A DNA stretch of 64,000 bases from Paraburkholderia caballeronis (GCF_900104845.1 NZ_FNSR01000001.1:1798001-1862000), one strand, 5' to 3'. Positions 19,619 to 31,033 are shown, numbered from the stretch's first letter. Numbers and translations are program-made. Notes: generated by a model not told the origin, from the sequence alone.

Positions 19619-21061
19619 CTAAAGGATCGGCGAGAAGAGCCGCGCGAGGTGCATCGTGATCTTGCGCAGCGCGGGCGCGCGGCGGTATTCGCCACGGTCG
19701 ATCTCGACGGTGTCGTCGAAGTCGCGCAGCAGCATCGCCTCGACCTCGGCCGCGAAACCGCGATGCACGGTCAGCACCATGATCTCGAAGTTCAGCCGGA
19801 ACGAGCGGTTGTCGAGATTCGCGCTGCCGATCGCGGCGGCCACGTCGTCGATCAGCACGACCTTCTGGTGCAGGAAACCCGGCTTGTAGCGGAAGATGCG
19901 GATGCCCGCGCGGATCGCGTCGAACGCATAGAGCGTCGACGCCTCGAACACCACGTAGTGGTCGCGCCGCGCGGGAATCATGATCCGCACGTCGACGCCG
20001 CGCAGCACCGCGAGCCGCAGCGCGGCGAACACCGCTTCGTCCGGCACGAGGTACGGCGTCGTGATCCACAGCCGCTTGCGCGCCGCGTTGATCGCCTCGA
20101 CGAAAAACAGCGAGCAGGTTTCCTGGCGGTCGGCCGGGCCGGTCGGCATCACGAGGCAGAACATCCCGTCGTCGTGCGGCTTCTGCGGCGGCGGCTCGCA
20201 GTCGGGCAGCCGCTGCGTCGCCCAGTACCAGTCCTCGGTGAACACGAACTGGATGTTCGCGACCGCCGGCCCGCGCACCTCGATATGCGTGTCGCGCCAC
20301 GGCGACAGCGGCGGTTTCGCGCCGAGATATTCGACGCCGACGTTGTGGCCGCCGACGAACGCGCGCTCGCCGTCCACGACGACGATCTTCCGGTGATTGC
20401 GGAAGTTCAACTGGAACCGGTTGACGAAGAGCCGCCGCGTCGCGAACGGATGCACGGTCACGCCGCCGGCGGACAGCGCGGCCGTGTAGCTCGACGGCAG
20501 GTCGAAGCAGCCGATGCTGTCGTACAGGAAGAATGCGCGCACGCCGCGCGCCGCGCAGGCGACGAGCGCGTCTTTCAGCAGGTTGCCGAGCGCGTCCGCG
20601 CGCACGATGAAGAACTGCACGATCACGTAGCTGCGCGCGTGTTCGATCGCGTCGAGGATCGCCGCGAACGTCGCTTCGCCGTTCACCAGCGTGCGCACCG
20701 AGTTGCCGGGCACGAGCGGCATCGCGCCCAGTTGCACGAACGTGCGGATCGCGCGCGGATCGAATTCGTACGCGGGCCACGAACTGGACGGCGGCGGCGC
20801 GGCCCGCTCCGGCGCATGCGCGCGTTCGCGCAGTGTTTCGTTGCGCAGCCGGCGCGCATCGACGTAGCCGGCGAACTTGCTGCGGCCGAGGAACAGATAC
20901 GGGACCAGCGTCAGGTACGGCATCGTCGCGAGCGATACCGCCCAGGCAATCGCGCCTTGCGACGTGCGGGTGTTGAGAATCGCGTGGCACGCGGCGATAA
21001 GGCCCAGCACGTGGATGAGCGCGAGCAGCGGCGCGAGGTCTGACCAGTCGAAATGCTGCAT
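19619..21061 (-). CDS. cls: Cardiolipin synthase (phospholipase D superfamily)
   Basis: Inner-membrane enzyme joining two phosphatidylglycerols into cardiolipin. Two N-terminal hydrophobic segments (residues about 9-27 and 37-57), then two HKD motifs: NHRKIVVVDGERAFVGGHNV and LHQKVVLIDDVAAAIGSANL. 480 residues is close to ClsA (486). The gene stands alone on this strand. ClsA versus another paralogue cannot be settled from the sequence. Confidence 0.9.
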   Translation of the reverse strand: MQHFDWSDLAPLLALIHVLGLIAACHAILNTRTSQGAIAWAVSLATMPYLTLVPYLFLGRSKFAGYVDARRLRNETLRERAHAPERAAPPPSSSWPAYEFDPRAIRTFVQLGAMPLVPGNSVRTLVNGEATFAAILDAIEHARSYVIVQFFIVRADALGNLLKDALVACAARGVRAFFLYDSIGCFDLPSSYTAALSAGGVTVHPFATRRLFVNRFQLNFRNHRKIVVVDGERAFVGGHNVGVEYLGAKPPLSPWRDTHIEVRGPAVANIQFVFTEDWYWATQRLPDCEPPPQKPHDDGMFCLVMPTGPADRQETCSLFFVEAINAARKRLWITTPYLVPDEAVFAALRLAVLRGVDVRIMIPARRDHYVVFEASTLYAFDAIRAGIRIFRYKPGFLHQKVVLIDDVAAAIGSANLDNRSFRLNFEIMVLTVHRGFAAEVEAMLLRDFDDTVEIDRGEYRRAPALRKITMHLARLFSPIL

Positions 21062-21251
21062 GGATGCGAAGGACGCTCCTGGGGCGCGGCCCTTAACGGG
21101 GCCGTTGCGGAACGGCCATCTTACCCGGACCGCCCGCCGCGCGGCGATCGGTCCCGCCGGCAGCCTGCCGCGCGTCAGCGCCGCCGCGCGCGGCGCGGGT
21201 CGTGAACGGCGCCGAAACCCGGTCCGGCATCGGCCCGGCCACGGCCCCGCA

Positions 21252-22148
21252 TCACACCGGCAGGTCGGCCGCCTGGATCAGGAACACGTTGTCGTCGCCG
21301 GCGCTGGTCGACAGCCACACGAGGTCGAGGCCGCCGAACGCCGCCTCGACGTTCGCGCGTTCGTTGCCGATCTCGACCACCAGCACGCCGTCGTCGGTCA
21401 GCCACTGGCGCGCGTCGGCGATGATCCGGCGCACGATGTCCATGCCGTCCGCGCCGCCCGCGAGCGCGATCTCGGGCTCGTGCCGGTACTCGGCCGGCAG
21501 CGTCTGCATCGACGTTGCGTTCACGTACGGCGGGTTCGTCAGGATCACGTCGTAACGGCGCTCGGGCAGCGGCGAGAACAGGTCGCCTTCGAACAGCGCG
21601 ATGCGGTCGTCGAGTTCATGCTCGTGCACGTTGCGCGTCGCGACTTCGAGCGCGGGCGCGGAGAGGTCGACCGCATCGATGTCCGCGTTCGGGAACGCGT
21701 GCGCGGCGAGGATCGCGAGGCTCGCGGAGCCGGTGCACAGTTCGAGCACCGCGCTCACCTGCTCGGGGTCCTCGACATACGGTTGCAGACCGTCCTGCAA
21801 CAGTTCGCCGATGAACGAGCGCGGCACGATCACGCGTTCGTCCACATAAAAGCGCAGCCCGTGCATCCACGCTTCGCGCGTGATGTACGCGGCCGGCACG
21901 CGGCCCGTCGCGCGCCGCTCGATCACGTCGAGCACGCCGTCGATTTCGTCGGGCGCGAGGCGCGCGTCGAGGAACGGGTCGAGCAGGTCGAGCGGCAGAT
22001 GCAGCGTGTGCAGGATCAGATACGCGGCCTCGTCGTACGCGTTGGTCGAGCCGTGACCGAACGCGAGTTCCGCGCCGTTGAAGCGCGACACCGCATAACG
22101 CAGCAGGTCGCGCACGGTGGAGAAGGTCGTCGAAAGCGGATGGGTCAT
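21252..22148 (-). CDS. prmB: 50S ribosomal protein uL3 glutamine methyltransferase PrmB
   Basis: SAM-dependent N5-glutamine methyltransferase of 298 residues. The N-terminal PrmB-specific helix region ends at about residue 90, followed by VLELCTGSASLAILAAHAFP (SAM loop) and catalytic DVILTNPPYVN. The C-terminal EIGNERANVEAAF is typical for PrmB and distinguishes it from PrmC. Start ATG 22148 has GGAG seven bases upstream. It begins 20 bases after dapE, so the two share a transcript. Confidence 0.92.
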   Translation of the reverse strand: MTHPLSTTFSTVRDLLRYAVSRFNGAELAFGHGSTNAYDEAAYLILHTLHLPLDLLDPFLDARLAPDEIDGVLDVIERRATGRVPAAYITREAWMHGLRFYVDERVIVPRSFIGELLQDGLQPYVEDPEQVSAVLELCTGSASLAILAAHAFPNADIDAVDLSAPALEVATRNVHEHELDDRIALFEGDLFSPLPERRYDVILTNPPYVNATSMQTLPAEYRHEPEIALAGGADGMDIVRRIIADARQWLTDDGVLVVEIGNERANVEAAFGGLDLVWLSTSAGDDNVFLIQAADLPV

Positions 22149-22168
22149 AAGGGGGCTCCGGTTCGCGC

Positions 22169-23311
<1,143 letters not shown>

Positions 23312-23323
23312 CTAACCACTTTC

Positions 23324-23360
23324 AATAAAAATGCCGGCGCCGTGGTTCACACGCGCCGGC
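23324..23360 (-). terminator. Terminator between the arsC-like gene and dapE
   Basis: On the minus strand GCCGGCGC (23360-23353), a 12-base loop and GCGCCGGC (23340-23333) are followed by ATTTTTATT. The eight-base stem is perfect and the T-rich tail adjoins it. It sits 15 bases before the dapE start, so it may act as an internal attenuator of the dap cluster. Confidence 0.75.
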
Positions 23361-23373
23361 TACGGGATGCGAA

Positions 23374-23393
23374 GCGCGGGACGCGTCCCGCGC
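23374..23393. repeat. Perfect 20-bp palindrome
   Basis: GCGCGGGACGCGTCCCGCGC reads the same on both strands and lies just after the arsC-like stop codon. It may be a hairpin reinforcing the adjacent terminator or a dimeric protein site. Confidence 0.6.
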
Positions 23394-23404
23394 GGATGCT
23401 GCGT

Positions 23405-23764
23405 TCAGGCGAACAGCGTCGCGTACTGGTCGGCCGAGAAGCCGAGCATCTTCACGCGGCCGTTCACGACGACGACCGGCCGCTTGATGACCGACGGCTT
23501 GTCGATCATCAGCGCGATCGCGCCGGCCGGCGTGTCGGCGGCCGCCTTCACGTCGTCCGCGAGGCCGCGCCAGGTGGTGCCGCGCCGGTTCACCAGCGCG
23601 TCGAGCGGCACGTCCTTCAGCCAGCCTTCGATCAGCGGAGCGTCCACGCCGGCTTTCTTGAAGTCGTGGAACTCGAACGCGACGCCGTGCTCTTCGAGCC
23701 ACGTGCGCGCCTTCTTCACGGTGTCGCAGTTCGGGATGCCGTAGACGACCGTTTTCTTCGCCAT
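23405..23764 (-). CDS. ArsC/Spx-family protein (YffB-like)
   Basis: A 119-residue thioredoxin-fold protein related to arsenate reductase but of unknown function. The single cysteine motif GIPNCDTVKKARTWLEE (Cys13) and KRPVVVVNGRVKMLGF are present. E. coli yffB is likewise adjacent to dapE, so the association is conserved, but a role in diaminopimelate synthesis is unproven. Its ATG overlaps the dapD stop codon (TGATG), so it is translationally coupled to dapD. Confidence 0.88.
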   Translation of the reverse strand: MAKKTVVYGIPNCDTVKKARTWLEEHGVAFEFHDFKKAGVDAPLIEGWLKDVPLDALVNRRGTTWRGLADDVKAAADTPAGAIALMIDKPSVIKRPVVVVNGRVKMLGFSADQYATLFA

Positions 23765-24591
23765 CAGTCGCCCCGCAGCAGCTCGTTCAGGCCGACCTTC
23801 GCGCGCGTCTTCGCATCGACCTTCTTCACGATCACCGCGCAATAGAGGCTGTGCGTGCCGTCCTTCGACGGCAGGTTGCCCGCGACCACGACCGAGCCGG
23901 CCGGAATGCGGCCGTACGACACTTCGCCAGTTTCGCGGTCGTAGATCTTCGTGCTCTGGCCGAGGTAGACGCCCATCGAGATCACCGAGTTCTCCTCGAC
24001 GATCACGCCTTCGACCACTTCCGAGCGCGCGCCGATGAAGCAGTTGTCCTCGATGATGACCGGGTTCGCCTGCAGCGGCTCCAGCACGCCGCCGATGCCG
24101 ACGCCGCCCGACAGGTGCACGTTCTTGCCGATCTGCGCGCACGAGCCGACGGTCGCCCACGTGTCGACCATCGTGCCTTCGTCGACGTAGGCGCCGATGT
24201 TCGTGTACGACGGCATCAGCACGACGTTCTTCGCGATGAACGAGCCGCGGCGCGCGATTGCCGGCGGCACCACGCGGAAGCCGCCCGCGGCGAAGTCTTC
24301 CGCCGTGTAGCTGGCGAACTTCGACGGCACCTTGTCGTAGAACTGGGTGTAACCGCCGGCCGGCATCGGCGCGTTGTCCTCAAGGCGGAACGACAGCAGC
24401 ACGGCCTTCTTCAGCCACTGGTTGACGACCCAGTCGCCGTCCTTCTTCCCGGCGACGCGGAGCAGGCCGCGGTCGAGCTGCTCGATCGCGTGCGCGACGG
24501 CTTCGCGTACTTCGGTGGGGGCGGCCTTCGGCGACAGCTCGGCGCGGTTTTCCCAGGCGTTGTCGATGATCTGCTGAAGTTGTTGCGACAT
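23764..24591 (-). CDS. dapD: Tetrahydrodipicolinate N-succinyltransferase
   Basis: Succinylates tetrahydrodipicolinate using succinyl-CoA, the committed step of the succinylase branch. 275 residues: an N-terminal helical domain ([19 protein letters not shown]), then left-handed beta-helix hexapeptides from about residue 105 ([34 protein letters not shown]). The start was placed at the ATG 24591, matching the family N-terminus; an upstream extension is not supported. Between dapC (89 bases) and the arsC-like gene (one-base overlap). Confidence 0.96.
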   Translation of the reverse strand: MSQQLQQIIDNAWENRAELSPKAAPTEVREAVAHAIEQLDRGLLRVAGKKDGDWVVNQWLKKAVLLSFRLEDNAPMPAGGYTQFYDKVPSKFASYTAEDFAAGGFRVVPPAIARRGSFIAKNVVLMPSYTNIGAYVDEGTMVDTWATVGSCAQIGKNVHLSGGVGIGGVLEPLQANPVIIEDNCFIGARSEVVEGVIVEENSVISMGVYLGQSTKIYDRETGEVSYGRIPAGSVVVAGNLPSKDGTHSLYCAVIVKKVDAKTRAKVGLNELLRGD

Positions 24592-24680
24592 GACGATGAA
24601 TCCGGTGTTGAGCGATAGGGGGAATTCGGTTGGTGCAGCCGGCGCGATGCACGCGCCGCATCCGGTGCGCGGCCTGGCGG

Positions 24681-25910
24681 CTACGCGAGCGAGCGGCAGA
24701 AGTCCACGATGCGCTGCGCGCCTTCGATGCATTCGCCGACGTCGGCGACGAGCGCCATGCGGACGAAATCGCGGCCGGGGTTCGCGCCGTGCGCTTCGCG
24801 CGCGAGGTACGAGCCGGGCAGAACCGTCACATTATAGTCGGCGTACAGGCGCTGGGCGAACGCGGTATCGGTGAGGCCGGTGCGGGCGACGTTCGCCCAC
24901 AGATAGAACGCGGCGTCCGGCAGCTTTACGTCGAGCACGTCCGCGAGCATCGGCGTGACGGTCGAGAATTTCTGCGCGTATTTCGCGCGGTTCTCGCGCA
25001 CGTGGGTCTCGTCGCCCCACGCGGCGATGCTCGCGGCCTGCCAGACCGGCGACATCGCGGAGCCGTGATACGTGCGGTACAGCGTGAATTTCTTCAGGAT
25101 CGCCGCGTCGCCGGCGACGAACCCCGAGCGCATGCCCGGCGCGTTCGAACGCTTCGACAGGCTCGACAGCATCACGAGCCGTTCGAAGCCGCGGCCGAGC
25201 CTGTGCGCGGCTTCGAGGCCGCCGAGCGGCGGTTTCGTTTCGTCGAAGTAGATTTCCGAATAACACTCGTCGGATGCGATCACGAAGCCGTAGCGGTCGG
25301 ACAGCGCGAACAGTTCGCGCCAGTCGTCGAGCGTCAGCACCGCGCCGGTCGGGTTGCCCGGCGAGCACACGTACAGCAGCTGGGTGCGTGCCCACACCGC
25401 GTCCGGCACCGACGAGTAGTCGCACGCGAAGTTGCGCGCGGCGTCGCTGTTCACGAAGTACGGCTCGCCGCCGCCGAGCAGCGCCGCGCCTTCATAGATC
25501 TGGTAGAACGGGTTCGGGCAGAGTACGATCGCGCGCTGCGCCGGGTCCGCCGGGTTCTTCCAGCCGGCGGTCGGGTCCAGCACCGTCTGGGCGAGCGCGA
25601 ACAGCGCCTCGCGCGAGCCGGACACCGGCAGTACCTCGGTGTTCGCGTCGATCTGCGGCAGCCCGTAGCGTTGCTTGACCCACGCGGCGATCGCCTCGCG
25701 CAGCGCCGGCGACCCGGCGGTCGCCGGATAGACCGACAGTCCGTCGAGCGACGCGACGACCGCGTCGCGGACCAGCGCCGGCGTCGGGTGTTTCGGCTCG
25801 CCGATCCCGAAGCTGATGTGGCGCAGCGCGGCGTTCGGCGCGACATCCTTGAACAGTGCGCGCAGCTTTTCGAACGGATAGGACTGAAGGGTATCGAGGA
25901 GCGGATTCAC
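24681..25910 (-). CDS. dapC: Succinyldiaminopimelate transaminase
   Basis: PLP aminotransferase (class I) making N-succinyl-LL-diaminopimelate from the product of DapD with glutamate. PLP lysine lies in [15 protein letters not shown], and [11 protein letters not shown] and [11 protein letters not shown] are the other class I motifs. The GTG at 25910 gives (M)[15 protein letters not shown], the family's usual N-terminus; a TTG at 25961 would add 17 residues. 409 residues. First gene of the leftward dap cluster. Confidence 0.93.
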   Translation of the reverse strand: MNPLLDTLQSYPFEKLRALFKDVAPNAALRHISFGIGEPKHPTPALVRDAVVASLDGLSVYPATAGSPALREAIAAWVKQRYGLPQIDANTEVLPVSGSREALFALAQTVLDPTAGWKNPADPAQRAIVLCPNPFYQIYEGAALLGGGEPYFVNSDAARNFACDYSSVPDAVWARTQLLYVCSPGNPTGAVLTLDDWRELFALSDRYGFVIASDECYSEIYFDETKPPLGGLEAAHRLGRGFERLVMLSSLSKRSNAPGMRSGFVAGDAAILKKFTLYRTYHGSAMSPVWQAASIAAWGDETHVRENRAKYAQKFSTVTPMLADVLDVKLPDAAFYLWANVARTGLTDTAFAQRLYADYNVTVLPGSYLAREAHGANPGRDFVRMALVADVGECIEGAQRIVDFCRSLA

Positions 25911-26380
25911 TTGGGCGTTGGACGGGCTGAACGGGACGGCGACGGATGCGGAGCGCGGCAAGGCGCGCTCCGAAGCGAGGCTGCCGCGTGGCGCGACGGA
26001 CGGCGGGCCGGCGTGCCGCGGCGGCTTGCAAGGGTCCGATTATAGCTTGGCGGCGCAGGGTTGCGCCGGGTGGCCGGGGTGACTGGCGCGTCGGGTGCGG
26101 CGGCGCGGGCTGCGGCTGGCGGCGTAGGCGCGTCGTGGGATGCAGCCCGTTGCGCGTGGACGCGGCGCATGCGACTGGCAGCGTGCCGTGACCCTCGACC
26201 ATGCCGGGCAGATCCGGGCGGAAGAAGCGGCGTATGGGCAATCGGCCGCTCGTCCGCCATGAATGAGCATCGGCAACGCAACGGGCAACGGAACAGAAGA
26301 GCAAGGGTTTAACCAATGCATTTGAAGAAGCAGGCAACGCGCGCGAACAGCGCGTCGCGGGCAACAGGAAATCCCCACCG
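25911..26380. promoter_or_regulatory. Divergent spacer between dapC and the EamA transporter
   Basis: A 470-base stretch with no credible gene. For leftward transcription a perfect TATAAT lies at 26044-26039, preceded by no good -35, which would give dapC a leader of about 120 bases. The half nearest the transporter (26080-26380) shows no recognisable site. Confidence 0.4.
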
Positions 26381-27358
26381 ATGACCGCAGTCACCCGCAC
26401 CGGCTGGCCGGCGCTCGCGATTCTCGTCGGCGCGTCGGTCTGGGGGATCGTCTGGTATCCGCTGCGGATCGTGGCGGCGCTCGGCGTGTCCGGCACCGCC
26501 GCGAGCGCGCTGACCAGCGCGGCCGGCTGCCTGTTCGTGCTCGCGCTGCGCTGGCGCTCGATCCGCACGATGCGCTGGCACCGCGTGCTGCCGCTGCTCG
26601 GCCTCGCGGCCGGCGTGAACAACCTCGGTTTCGTGTGGGGCTCGATCCATGGCGAGGTGATGCGCGTGCTGCTGCTGTTCTACCTCGCGCCCGCATGGAC
26701 CGCGCTGTTCGCGCATTTCATCCTGCGCGAGCGGCTCACGTGGTCCGGCGCGGCGCTCGCCGCGCTGTCGCTCGCGGGCGCGGTGCTGATGCTGTGGTCG
26801 CCGCACGCGGGTCTGCCGTTGCCCGCCGACGCGGCCGAATGGGCCGGCCTCGCCGGCGGCATGGGTTTCGCGATGAGCAACGTGCTCGTGCTGAAGACGG
26901 CCCGCGTGCTGCCGGACATGAAACCCGAGATGCGCACCGCGATCGTGTTCGGCGGCGCGGCGTTGTCCGGCGCATTCGCCGCGTGTTTCGAGCCGATGCC
27001 CGCGCCGCCCGTCGGTCCGGCGCTCGTGCATGTCGTCTGGCTCGTCGTCGTGCTCGGCATCGCGCTCGGCGCGAACAACATGCTCGTGCAGTTCGGCCTC
27101 GCCCGGGTGCCGGCGAACCGCGCGTCGATCATCATGCTGTTCGAACTCGTCGTCACCGCGCTGACCGCGTGGCTGTTCGCGGGTGAGGTGCCCGGCCTGC
27201 ACGAGTGGGCGGGCGGCGGCTGCATCGTGCTCGCGTCGCTGCTGTCGAACTGGGTCCATCGGGTCCGGCCGCCGCGCGGCGGGGACGGCGGCGACTGTGG
27301 CGGTCCAGCGTCGCGCGGGACCGCCGATGCGCGGGACGGCGCACGCGCGATGGTATGA
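26381..27358 (+). CDS. EamA/DMT-family transporter
   Basis: Inner-membrane protein of 325 residues with ten predicted helices in two EamA repeats (residues about 10-140 and 160-295), likely exporting a small metabolite. The end of the first repeat (LILRERLTWSGAALAALSLA-like, seen as LRERLTWSGAALAALSLAGA) and of the second (NRASIIMLFELVVTALTAWL) match the family. The C-terminal 30 residues are Gly/Arg/Asp-rich. Substrate cannot be predicted. smc starts 156 bases downstream on the same strand. Confidence 0.85.
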   Translation: MTAVTRTGWPALAILVGASVWGIVWYPLRIVAALGVSGTAASALTSAAGCLFVLALRWRSIRTMRWHRVLPLLGLAAGVNNLGFVWGSIHGEVMRVLLLFYLAPAWTALFAHFILRERLTWSGAALAALSLAGAVLMLWSPHAGLPLPADAAEWAGLAGGMGFAMSNVLVLKTARVLPDMKPEMRTAIVFGGAALSGAFAACFEPMPAPPVGPALVHVVWLVVVLGIALGANNMLVQFGLARVPANRASIIMLFELVVTALTAWLFAGEVPGLHEWAGGGCIVLASLLSNWVHRVRPPRGGDGGDCGGPASRGTADARDGARAMV

Positions 27359-27514
27359 TTGCCGCTGTCTGCGCCGCGCCGCACGCCCTTCGCGTACGTC
27401 GCGGCGCGTGCGTATTCGTGGCGTCCGCCCGGAACGCGTGGCGCCGTCGCACGGTCGCGGCGGCGCGGCGCGCGGCGGTCCCGTTCACCTTCCCATTCCA
27501 ACAGCGATATCGCC

Positions 27515-30500
27515 GTGCGTCTGACCTCGATTAAACTCGCTGGCTTCAAGTCATTCGTCGATCCCACGCATTTCCAGGTTCCGGGCCAGCTCGTCGGCGT
27601 GGTCGGGCCGAACGGGTGCGGCAAGTCCAACATCATCGATGCGGTGCGCTGGGTGCTCGGCGAATCGCGCGCGTCCGAGTTGCGCGGCGAGTCGATGCAG
27701 GACGTGATCTTCAACGGCTCGACCGCGCGCAAGCCGGGCAGCCGCGCGAGCGTCGAACTCGTGTTCGACAACGCGGACGGCCGCGCGGCCGGCCAGTGGG
27801 GGCAATACGCGGAAATCGCGGTGAAGCGCGTGCTCACGCGCGACGGCACGTCGAGCTACTACATCAACAACCTGCCGGCGCGCCGGCGCGACATCCAGGA
27901 CATCTTCCTCGGCACCGGCCTCGGCCCGCGCGCGTACGCGATCATCGGGCAGGGCATGATCGCGCGGATCATCGAGGCGAAGCCCGAGGAACTGCGCGTG
28001 TTCCTCGAAGAAGCGGCCGGCGTGTCGAAGTACAAGGAACGCCGTCGCGAGACCGAGAACCGTCTGCACGACACGCGCGAGAACCTGACTCGCGTGGAGG
28101 ACATCGTCCGCGAACTGGCGACGAACCTCGAAAAGCTCGAAGGCCAGGCGATCGTCGCGACGAAGTTCCGCGAGTTGCAGGCCGACGGCGAGGAGAAGCA
28201 GCGCCTGCTGTGGCTGCTGCGCAAGAACGAGGCCGCGAACGAGCAGCAGCGCCAGCAGCGCGCGATCGAGCAGGCGCAGATCGACCTCGAAGCGCAGACC
28301 GCACGGCTGCGCGAAGTGGAGGCGGAACTGGAAACGCTGCGGGTCGCGAACTATTCGGCGAGCGACGCGATGCAGGCCGCGCAGGGCGGGCTGTACGAAG
28401 CGAACGCCGAGGTGAGCCGGCTCGAAGCGGAGATCCGCTTCATCGTCGAATCGCGCAACCGCGTGCAGGCGCAGATCGCCGCGTTGAACGCGCAGCGCGA
28501 GCAGTGGCAGTCGCAGGCGCAGAAGGCGCAGGACGACCTCGCGGACGCGGAAGAACAACTCGCGATCGCGGAAGAGAAGGCCGCGCTCGCGGAAGACGAC
28601 GCGGTCGCGAAGCAGGAAGCGTTGCCCGCGCTCGAAGCGCGCTGGCGCGATGCGCAGACGCAATTGAACGACGAGCGCGGCGGCATCGCGCGCACCGAGC
28701 AGGCGCTGAAGCTCGAAGCCGCGCAGCAGCGCAACGCGGACCAGATGCTGCAACAGCTTCAGCAGCGGCACGAGCGGCTGAAGGCCGAGGAAGGCGGGCT
28801 CGACGCGCCGGATGAAACGCAGCTCGAAGAACTGCGGATGCAGCTGGCCGAGCAGGAAGAGATCCTCAACGACGCGCAGCAGCGTCTTGCCGATGCGCAG
28901 GAGGCGTTGCCGCGTCTCGACGCCGAGCGCCGCGCCGCGCACGAACGCGTGCAGTCCGAAAGCGCGCAGATCCATCAGCTCGAAGCGCGCCTTGCCGCAT
29001 TGAAGCAGTTGCAGGAGAACGTGCAGACCGAAGGCAAGATCCAGCCTTGGCTCGAACGCCACGAACTGGGTTCGCTGCCGCGTCTGTGGAAGAAGCTGCA
29101 CGTCGAGGCCGGCTGGGAAACCGCGCTCGAAGCGGTGCTGCGCGAACGGCTCGCGGCGCTCGAAGTGTCGAACCTCGACTGGGTGAAGGCGTTCGCGAAC
29201 GACGCGCCGCCCGCGAAACTCGCGTTCTACGCGCCGCCGTCGGCCGCGCAGCCGCCTGTCGCGCCGGCCGGCATGACGCCGCTGCTGTCGCTCGTGCGGA
29301 TCGACGATGCCGGGATGCGCGCGGTGCTGACCGAATGGCTCGGCTCGACGTTCGTCGCGGACGATCTCGCCCAGGCTTTGGCGCAGCGCGCGCAACTGCC
29401 GGCGGGCGCCGCGTTCGTCGTGAAGGCCGGGCACATGGTCACGCGCGTCGGCGTGCAACTGTATGCAGCCGATTCCGAGCAGGCCGGGATGCTCGCGCGT
29501 CAGCAGGAAATCGAGAACCTCGCGCGCCAGGTGCGCGCGCAGGCGCTGCTGGCCGACGAGGCGCGGGCCGCGTCGGTGCGCGCGGAAGCCGCGCATTCGC
29601 AGGCCGCGCAGGCGCTGACCGAACTGCGTCAGCAGGCCGAGCGCGCGACGCAGCGCGTGCATGCGTTGCAGATGGACGTGCTGAAGCTCACGCAGGCGCA
29701 CGAGCGCTACACCGCGCGCAGCACGCAGATCCGCGAGGAACTCGAAGAGATCGCCGCGCAGATCGACGAGCAGCGCGCGTTGCGTGCGGAGTCCGAAGCG
29801 AACTTCGAGCGCCACGACGGTGAACTGGCCGAGTTGCAGGCGCGTTTCGAGGACAACCAGCTTGCGTTCGAGGCGCTCGACGAGGAACTGGCGAGCGCGC
29901 GCACGAACGCGCGCGACCTCGAACGCGCGGCGGCGGATGCGCGCTTCGCGGCGCGCAACATGGCGAACCGGATCGACGAGTTGCGCCGGAACATCCAGGT
30001 CGCGCACGACCAGAGCGAGCGCGTCGCCGCGTCGCTGGAGGACGCACGCGCGGAACTGGAGACGATCAACGAGCAGACCGCGCACACCGGCCTCCAGGAG
30101 GCGCTCGAAGTGCGCGCGGAGAAGGAAGAGGTGCTGCGCGCGGCGCGCGCCGAACTCGACGACCTGAGCGCGAAGCTGCGCCAGTCGGACGAGGCGCGCC
30201 TCACCGCGGAGCGCGCGTTGCAGCCGCTGCGCGACCGCATCACCGAGTTGCAGTTGAAGGAGCAGGCCGCGCGGATGACCGGCGAGCAGTTCGTCGAGCA
30301 ACTGGAGGCGGCCGGCGTCGACGAGGCGGCGTTGCAGCAGAAGCTGACGCCGGACCTGAAGCCGTCGTACCTGCAAGGCGAGGTCACGCGGATCAACAAC
30401 GCGATCGCCGCGCTCGGGCCGGTCAACATGGCCGCGCTCGACGAACTCGCGGCGGCGACCGAGCGCAAGACCTTCCTCGACGCGCAGTCGGCCGACCTGA

Positions 30501-31033
30501 CGAGCGCGATCGACACGCTCGAAGACGCGATCCGCAAGATCGACCAGGAAACGCGCACGCTGCTGCAAGGCACGTTCGACGAGGTGAACCGCCATTTCGG
30601 CGAACTGTTCCCGCGCCTGTTCGGCGGCGGCCAGGCGAAACTCATCATGACCGGCGACGAGATCCTCGACGCCGGCGTGCAGGTGATGGCGCAGCCGCCC
30701 GGCAAGAAGAACTCGACGATCCACCTGCTGTCCGGCGGCGAGAAGGCGCTGACCGCGACCGCGCTCGTGTTCGCGATGTTCCAGTTGAACCCCGCGCCGT
30801 TCTGTCTGCTCGACGAGGTCGACGCGCCGCTCGACGATGCGAACACCGAACGCTTTGCGAACCTCGTGCGCGCGATGTCGGACAAAACCCAGTTCCTGTT
30901 CATCTCGCACAACAAGATCGCGATGGAGATGGCGCAGCAACTGATCGGCGTGACGATGCAGGAGCAGGGCGTCTCACGGATCGTCGCGGTCGACATGGAA
31001 ACCGCAGCGGGTTTCGCCCAGAATACGGCTTGA
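27515..31033 (+). CDS. smc: Chromosome segregation protein SMC
   Basis: DNA-organising ATPase of 1172 residues. N-terminal head with Walker A GPNGCGKSN (about 32-40), two long coiled coils flanking a hinge near residues 500-640, and a C-terminal head with the signature LSGGEKALTATALVFAMF and Walker B PFCLLDEVDAPLDDAN. GTG at 27515 gives (M)RLTSIKLAGFKSFVDPTHF, the usual start; an upstream extension is unsupported. Followed by zipA, ligA and def on the same strand, a typical beta-proteobacterial order. Its ScpA/ScpB partners are not in the window. Confidence 0.96.
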   Translation: MRLTSIKLAGFKSFVDPTHFQVPGQLVGVVGPNGCGKSNIIDAVRWVLGESRASELRGESMQDVIFNGSTARKPGSRASVELVFDNADGRAAGQWGQYAEIAVKRVLTRDGTSSYYINNLPARRRDIQDIFLGTGLGPRAYAIIGQGMIARIIEAKPEELRVFLEEAAGVSKYKERRRETENRLHDTRENLTRVEDIVRELATNLEKLEGQAIVATKFRELQADGEEKQRLLWLLRKNEAANEQQRQQRAIEQAQIDLEAQTARLREVEAELETLRVANYSASDAMQAAQGGLYEANAEVSRLEAEIRFIVESRNRVQAQIAALNAQREQWQSQAQKAQDDLADAEEQLAIAEEKAALAEDDAVAKQEALPALEARWRDAQTQLNDERGGIARTEQALKLEAAQQRNADQMLQQLQQRHERLKAEEGGLDAPDETQLEELRMQLAEQEEILNDAQQRLADAQEALPRLDAERRAAHERVQSESAQIHQLEARLAALKQLQENVQTEGKIQPWLERHELGSLPRLWKKLHVEAGWETALEAVLRERLAALEVSNLDWVKAFANDAPPAKLAFYAPPSAAQPPVAPAGMTPLLSLVRIDDAGMRAVLTEWLGSTFVADDLAQALAQRAQLPAGAAFVVKAGHMVTRVGVQLYAADSEQAGMLARQQEIENLARQVRAQALLADEARAASVRAEAAHSQAAQALTELRQQAERATQRVHALQMDVLKLTQAHERYTARSTQIREELEEIAAQIDEQRALRAESEANFERHDGELAELQARFEDNQLAFEALDEELASARTNARDLERAAADARFAARNMANRIDELRRNIQVAHDQSERVAASLEDARAELETINEQTAHTGLQEALEVRAEKEEVLRAARAELDDLSAKLRQSDEARLTAERALQPLRDRITELQLKEQAARMTGEQFVEQLEAAGVDEAALQQKLTPDLKPSYLQGEVTRINNAIAALGPVNMAALDELAAATERKTFLDAQSADLTSAIDTLEDAIRKIDQETRTLLQGTFDEVNRHFGELFPRLFGGGQAKLIMTGDEILDAGVQVMAQPPGKKNSTIHLLSGGEKALTATALVFAMFQLNPAPFCLLDEVDAPLDDANTERFANLVRAMSDKTQFLFISHNKIAMEMAQQLIGVTMQEQGVSRIVAVDMETAAGFAQNTA

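Noticed and set aside
25962..26622. Open frame extending upstream of dapC
   Set aside because: It is frame-shifted relative to dapC over most of its length and has biased Arg/Ala/Pro composition; the spacer has a leftward TATAAT instead.
27551..30940. 1129-codon open frame antisense to smc
   Set aside because: Shadow of smc; its Leu/Arg/Val/Ala-rich composition mirrors the coiled-coil codons and no domain is recognisable.
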